NCBI GenBank assembly: GCA_005406025.1
Contig: BGZK01001381.1
Location: 98,414-162,413, forward strand
DNA: 64,000 nucleotides
Source of the DNA: Eumeta japonica
Taxonomy: Eukaryota > Arthropoda > Insecta > Lepidoptera > Psychidae
Direction: 5' to 3'
The first letter of the stretch is position 1; every line of letters begins with the position of its first letter. The translations under genes were made by a program, and so were the position numbers. Below the pieces are notes generated by a model. That model did no database searches and was not told the DNA's origin. It saw only the letters and a list, made by a program, of their open reading frames with translations. Positions 59,870 to 64,000 of this stretch are shown here, piece by piece.

Positions 59870-60450
59870 ACACACTCACCCCGCTCACATACCGAGCACG
59901 CTCACACGCATGTGGCACGACGCGCGAACATCGGTCAATAACGACCGCGATCTGCGCCCGGACCGAAGACGCGCGGCGCCGGGGCGGGAATCTTTCCCTC
60001 TCATAATGTAATTACAGCTCATACGTTACAATTAGGCTTGACGCGTGAGCGAGCGGTCGTTAACGCGCGTCCCCTCCCCCCGCTATCCCGCGCTGCCCCC
60101 CGCGAGCACTTTTCAGCGGCGCACCGGCCCTCGCCCCGCCCGCCCCCCGGCGGCCCGTCGCACGGAACGCAACTTCAAAGCGCAACTTCTGAACTTTGCG
60201 CTTGATTAAAAATTCAAACTTTGCGAACAATCGTCGCCGTGTATCCGGCGCGGGCGGGGCGCGGGGGGAGATATCCTTTTGAATTATTTATTTTAATCTC
60301 GCTAATGATGTCGTGCCCGGGGAAGACATCCCGGATTAGGGCGGGAATTTTAACGTGGGAACGCATTCTCAATTTATTTAATAGGACGGCTGTTTGTTGG
60401 GCGATTTCGTCGTTTGATGACGCGAATTTCATTAGGTGCTGAAACGGAGC
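59870..60450. promoter_or_regulatory. Largest GC-rich island, candidate conserved non-coding element
   Basis: Nearly 600 bp are CpG-dense and GC-rich (GCGCGGCGCCGGGGCGGGAA near 59970, CTCGCCCCGCCCGCCCCCCG near 60130), then blend into mixed sequence with AT words (TTATTTATTTTAATCTCGC). Frames of 73 (plus) and 72 (minus) codons overlap at 60214-60442; reading on both strands at once is typical of stop-poor DNA, not of a gene. It could be a CpG-rich promoter of an unannotated transcript or a regulatory element. Confidence 0.35.
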
Positions 60451-62127
60451 CTATCGAGATACGAAATAAAACCTTGAATATGAAAAACTGTCGGTCACCC
60501 GCCCGCTTTCTCCGGCGTAAATGAAAATTTAGCGACCATTGTTAATTTACTATTGAAGTATGCCTGCATTTTCGCTTCTTTTTCACATGTGAGTGAATTC
60601 CTCTATTTTTATGTCAGCCGATAAGGATATCCATCCTGGTTGCGATAACGTATCGATTCCAATTCTCGTTTCACTGGAATCGTCCGGTCTCGCTGTCAAA
60701 CTCGATACTGGTACCAAACCGATTTTGTCGTCGAGTGAGCATCAATGTCAGTCCTAAATAAAACCGTTTAAAAATTAGCATTTTCATTGATATTTATACG
60801 ATGATTTATATAAAAAATATCGCATATCCTATTTGAAAACTATATTTCTTCCTATCCCATTCAATAATTTATTTTTTTGTAATATTGTATTACAATCCAT
60901 CCAGCCTTTAATATTTGATGAACAAACAAATAAATATGCTTATCTGTTTAGTTGTCGCATCGAATGGTTAAAGTCTCCTACCGGTACGTTAAGTAGTTTT
61001 TAACTGATACTTGGATATAAAAAAATCTTTTCATTTTATGTACATATTGTTAACCGTTTCCGCCAATTCGCTGAGTTTGAAATAAAATTTAGCCATAATT
61101 AGTTTTCTTTATAATACACACGCACATACGCACGCTAACACCTCCACACCAAATATATAGCTTGTAATTTGCGCGGTTACTTGTTCTTAGCATTTACCAA
61201 TTTTCATTAAGATCTCTAAAGCCGTTCACAAGTTATATAAGCGCATACAGACAGACGGATAAACAGACAAAAGTTTTAAAAATGATGAAATTGGGACCTG
61301 CAACTCTTAGAATGGATATTTACGACAAAATTGACAGAAGAAATGAATGTACAAACAAAGCCTATAATTTTATACATTAGTATAAATGTTTTCGAATGCA
61401 ATTGTTCAGCGAAAACTTGGGAAGATATCCATGTCATGGCAATAATTTATTGGATATTTTAAATGCTTTTGATTGGTTACCTTTAAAAAAAAAATATCCC
61501 TGTATAACTGTTTGAAAGTTTTATTACAGAAACAGAATAAAAAGAATCTTATTTAACAAATTAATTGACGATTCTTCGGACGTTCCATAAAACAGTCAAT
61601 AACATTTTTCTATTTTTTTATAAATAAATTAAGTAATTTATTTACTTCTTGAACTTTGTTTTTTATTTCATACGCGACGAAGAATCAATTAAATACTTAT
61701 TCTAAGAAACAACGTATACCTTGACAACGGTCAAAATTACAGGTTTTTTATTACTTACCTATTAAAATATAATTTAATATGGGAAGAATGAAACATTTTT
61801 GCAAAGAATGGAAATGAATACGAAGTTGTTATTACACGTGTTTTCTCCGTCCATGTATTTCTCAAAATTGTTTCATTTCAAAAAGGAAACTGTCTAAATT
61901 ATATGCGAATAAAATTTCTCACGGACCGTTGTAGATTATTTTTATCTTACAGAGCTACAAATTTGTGCATAACCGCATTGTTATAATAATAAAATAAAGT
62001 TATAGTATCCGAGCCATTATCAACTTGAGGGAAATGTCGAAATGCGTGATATGTTTTAGCTTTTTTCAACAACATCATACATAATCATAAGTCGGAGAAC
62101 GATTCTGTTTAAATGTGTTTCGTTCCA
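60451..62127. other. Spacer with dispersed-repeat traces
   Basis: Mixed-composition DNA continues to about 60740 and may belong to the preceding island. At 61190-61275 ATTTACCAATTTTCATTAAG, CTCTAAAGCCGTTCACAAGT and ACAGACAGACGGATAAACAG make up a familiar insect repeat end. No gene is recognisable. Confidence 0.45.
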
Positions 62128-62843
62128 TCTATAATATAAAAATGAATCGCAAAATGTGTTGGTAAGCGCATAACTCAACAACGCCTGGACCAATTTGGCC
62201 AATTCTTTTTTTAAAATGTTCGTTGAAGTTCAAGGATGGTTTTTACGGCGAGAAAATTAGAATTATTGCTGGAAAAACCTAAAAATAGCCGTTTCTTTTT
62301 CCCATACAAATGATTTGTAACTAAGACGTAGTCAATTTGAGCTTTATTGCTATGGTATAAAGTTCATATTAAATTACAAGCACTCACTGTTGTCTAAGCA
62401 ATGTAGGTGTGTTCCTAACGTCAAAGATCATATCTATAAAACAATGTGCGTGTGTGCGTTGGAGCACAGAATACATAGTTGGAGGAGTTTAATGTCGCGT
62501 TCCGAAACTCGCGTTTCTTTTGTATTAGTTTCGGCACGCGATAAAATGCATCAGTTTTCACGTCATTACATCAGTCAAACAAAATCGCGTTACCAACAGT
62601 GTTTTATTATTATTAATATCAAATTTTAAATAAATAAAACAATTGCGGCAAAAGGATTTGACTTCAAGTCATATCAAATTTAAAAAAAAGTTGTCTGTTA
62701 CCTAATTTACTGAGTTTGCTTTTGTCAACTGATACACAAACAAATTCGTATATCGTGTTTTGTGCAGAGTGTTTAGTTAGTTAGTGTTTGTTTAGTTCGT
62801 GATTAGTGAAAAATAATTATATTTTTATTTATTTATATTTGAT

Positions 62844-64000
62844 ATGCCTCCTATAAGACAGAAGCAATTTAGGTAGAAGAACCAGAAATGCTACAAACCA
62901 AGCTAATTACCGATCTAATCGTACTGCACAAGAACGTGACGACGGAAATGAACGTGAAAGAATTCGGATATCACAAACGCGTGAAGCGCAGCGCGACATT
63001 CAACTAATAATCGCGCAAGTTTGAATCGAGCTGCTTTCAGTTACGATGTGTCAATTGACTACAGTAACTACCAATGTGTTGTTATTGGTTCTATGAACTC
63101 GTTTTGCTCACACTAAGGGCATTAAAATACAAAAACAAAGCCAATGGATTGTGTTGCGCAAATGGTAAAGTGAAATTGATACCATTGGATCCACCCCAGA
63201 ACCATTGTACTCATTGGTTTCAGGAATAGGAACAGATTCTATACACTTTTGACACATATCCAACAATATAACAATTGCTTTCAAATGACTTCATTTGGGG
63301 CAACAAATGTAGTTCGGGAAAATGTTATGCCAACTTTCAAGGTATGTATTATAGCAGTTACTCATAATTATTTTAGCGAACAAAATTTTCTGTCACCAAA
63401 GTTAAGATGTGTCACTAATCTTCAATTTCTTAATCATTACGAAATATATCACTTAGTCATCATATTATATGGTGACTCAGTTTCTAACACTTTTATTATA
63501 TTTTATATTTGATAGATATTAGTTAAAACTAAATATATACTTTTTAAGATCAAATATTATTTAAGTTTGATCACTGACAATCCATTAATTTATACCACAC
63601 CATAATATTTTTTTTTTATTTACAGATACAAGGGCAGATATATCACAGAGCAGGTTCACTGTTACCAGTGTCAGATAGCGACAACAAATTCCTGCAAATT
63701 TATTTTATGGGCAATTCACCACAAGAAATTGATCTGCGTTGTGCACATAACAATTCAGTAAAGGGTCTATTGTAGAACAATTACAAACTTTATTTCATCA
63801 ACACAATCAATTGATTATATTGTTTAAAACTGCCCTGGATCTGATGCCATCCGATAATCACAAAATTGTAATCAGAGCTGATAAAACACCTGCAGGTCCA
63901 ACATACAAGAGAATTTTAATGCACCAACTATTGATGAAGTTGCTATCGTTGTAGTTGGACTTGGAATCCCGTGATATTGTTTTACATCGTCGGAATGATC
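62844..64000 (+). pseudogene. Helitron Rep/helicase N-terminal region, broken, with an intron
   Basis: The protein drives rolling-circle replication of the element, with a HUH endonuclease and a Pif1-like helicase; only its N-terminal part is inside the window. It starts MPPIRQKQF at 62844. A one-base shift then leads to GRRTRNATNQANYRSNRTAQ near 62870, RIRISQTREAQRDIQ, NRASLNRAAFSYD, NGLCCANGKVKLIPLDPPPE near 63150-63205 and FQMTSFGATNVVRENVMPTF at about 63280-63338. An intron splits it here. The second exon reads IQGQIYHRAGSLLPVSDSD, KFLQIYFMGNSPQEIDLRCA, LDLMPSDNHKIVIRADKTPA and, after a shift, FNAPTIDEVAIVVVG. All are conserved blocks of Helitron replication proteins ahead of the HUH motif. 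At least five frameshifts or stops show the copy is dead. Confidence 0.88.
63342..63625 (+). other. Intron within the Helitron gene
   Basis: The exon ends MPTFK at 63341, followed at once by the donor GTATGT. The acceptor is a run of T ending TTTATTTACAG at 63625, and the next codons read IQGQIYHRAG. Joining the two sides restores the uninterrupted MPTFK-IQGQIYHRAG junction known in Helitron proteins, in phase 0. Length is 284 bp. The intron is AT-rich; its first 170 bp stay open by chance. Confidence 0.8.

Larger units (their letters stand above)
62128..64000 (+). mobile_element. Helitron, 5' part, running off the right edge
   Basis: Helitrons insert between A and T and start with TC. Here the host A at 62127 is followed by TCTATAATATAAAAATGAAT, CGCAAAATGTGTTGGTAAGC and GCATAACTCAACAACGCCTG, which match the 5' leader I know from lepidopteran autonomous Helitrons. 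Some 700 bp of leader precede the replication gene, which is listed separately. The 3' hairpin and CTRR end, the helicase domain and any captured genes would lie beyond the window. The 5' boundary is inferred from the insertion rule plus the recognised leader. Confidence 0.7.

Noticed and set aside
60214..60442. Overlapping 73- and 72-codon frames on opposite strands
   Set aside because: Simultaneous open frames on both strands of GC-rich DNA point to low stop density, not to genes.
63342..63512. Continuation of the Helitron frame past 63341
   Set aside because: The residues after MPTFK do not match the protein family, while the sequence after 63625 does; this part is intron.
1..64000. Known insect microRNAs and tRNA genes
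   Set aside because: I looked for seed-bearing sequences of several conserved microRNAs (for example let-7, mir-10, bantam, mir-124, mir-8) and for tRNA boxes outside SINEs, and saw none by eye.
1..64000. CRISPR array or bacterial defence system
   Set aside because: No regularly spaced direct repeats with unique spacers and no bacterial coding density; the DNA is eukaryotic.

Overview
The window looks like a gene-poor, AT-rich stretch of an insect nuclear genome, most probably a butterfly or moth (Lepidoptera). The case rests on composition and on repeats. There are several decayed non-LTR retrotransposons (Jockey, CR1/L2-like and RTE types), a mariner-like DNA transposon, a Helitron entering from the right edge, tRNA-derived SINE heads, and many short dispersed motifs I recognise from lepidopteran genomes. 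No bacterial gene organisation, rRNA, tRNA gene or CRISPR array is visible. I found no exon of a host protein-coding gene that I can defend; every protein similarity I recognise belongs to a mobile element.

Layout. 1-9 kb: AT-rich spacer with two inverted-repeat DNA elements (3154-3563 and 7071-7815) and a perfect hairpin (5627-5670). 9-17 kb: LINE remnants (9.7-10.2 kb and 14.1-14.7 kb) and a GC-rich island at 12.6-13.0 kb. 17-20.5 kb: a nested repeat district, with two inverted copies of one element around a CR1-like 3' fragment, then a Jockey-type reverse transcriptase remnant on the minus strand. 22-23.2 kb: a CR1-like remnant on the plus strand. 24.9-26 kb: GC-rich islands. 27.0-29.0 kb: the best preserved CR1-like LINE, minus strand, with its 3' UTR and tail and a long TA microsatellite grown inside the coding region. 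30-46 kb: microsatellite, minisatellite, SINE and dispersed-repeat fragments, alternating with GC-rich islands near 40, 42 and 45 kb. 50-50.8 kb: ORF1 (zinc finger/gag-like) remnant of a LINE. 53.4-54.5 kb: decayed mariner on the minus strand. 58.0-58.5 kb: RTE-type reverse transcriptase remnant. 59.9-60.5 kb: GC-rich island. 62.13 kb to the right edge: the 5' half of a decayed Helitron with an intron in its replication protein.

Nothing here works as a pathway. The biology is that of a mobile-element graveyard interleaved with compact GC-rich islands of 200-600 bp that lack convincing ORFs. Those islands could be conserved regulatory elements of a distant gene or of a large intron, but this cannot be shown from one sequence. 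All transposon genes seen are broken by stops and frameshifts, so autonomous activity from these copies is unlikely.
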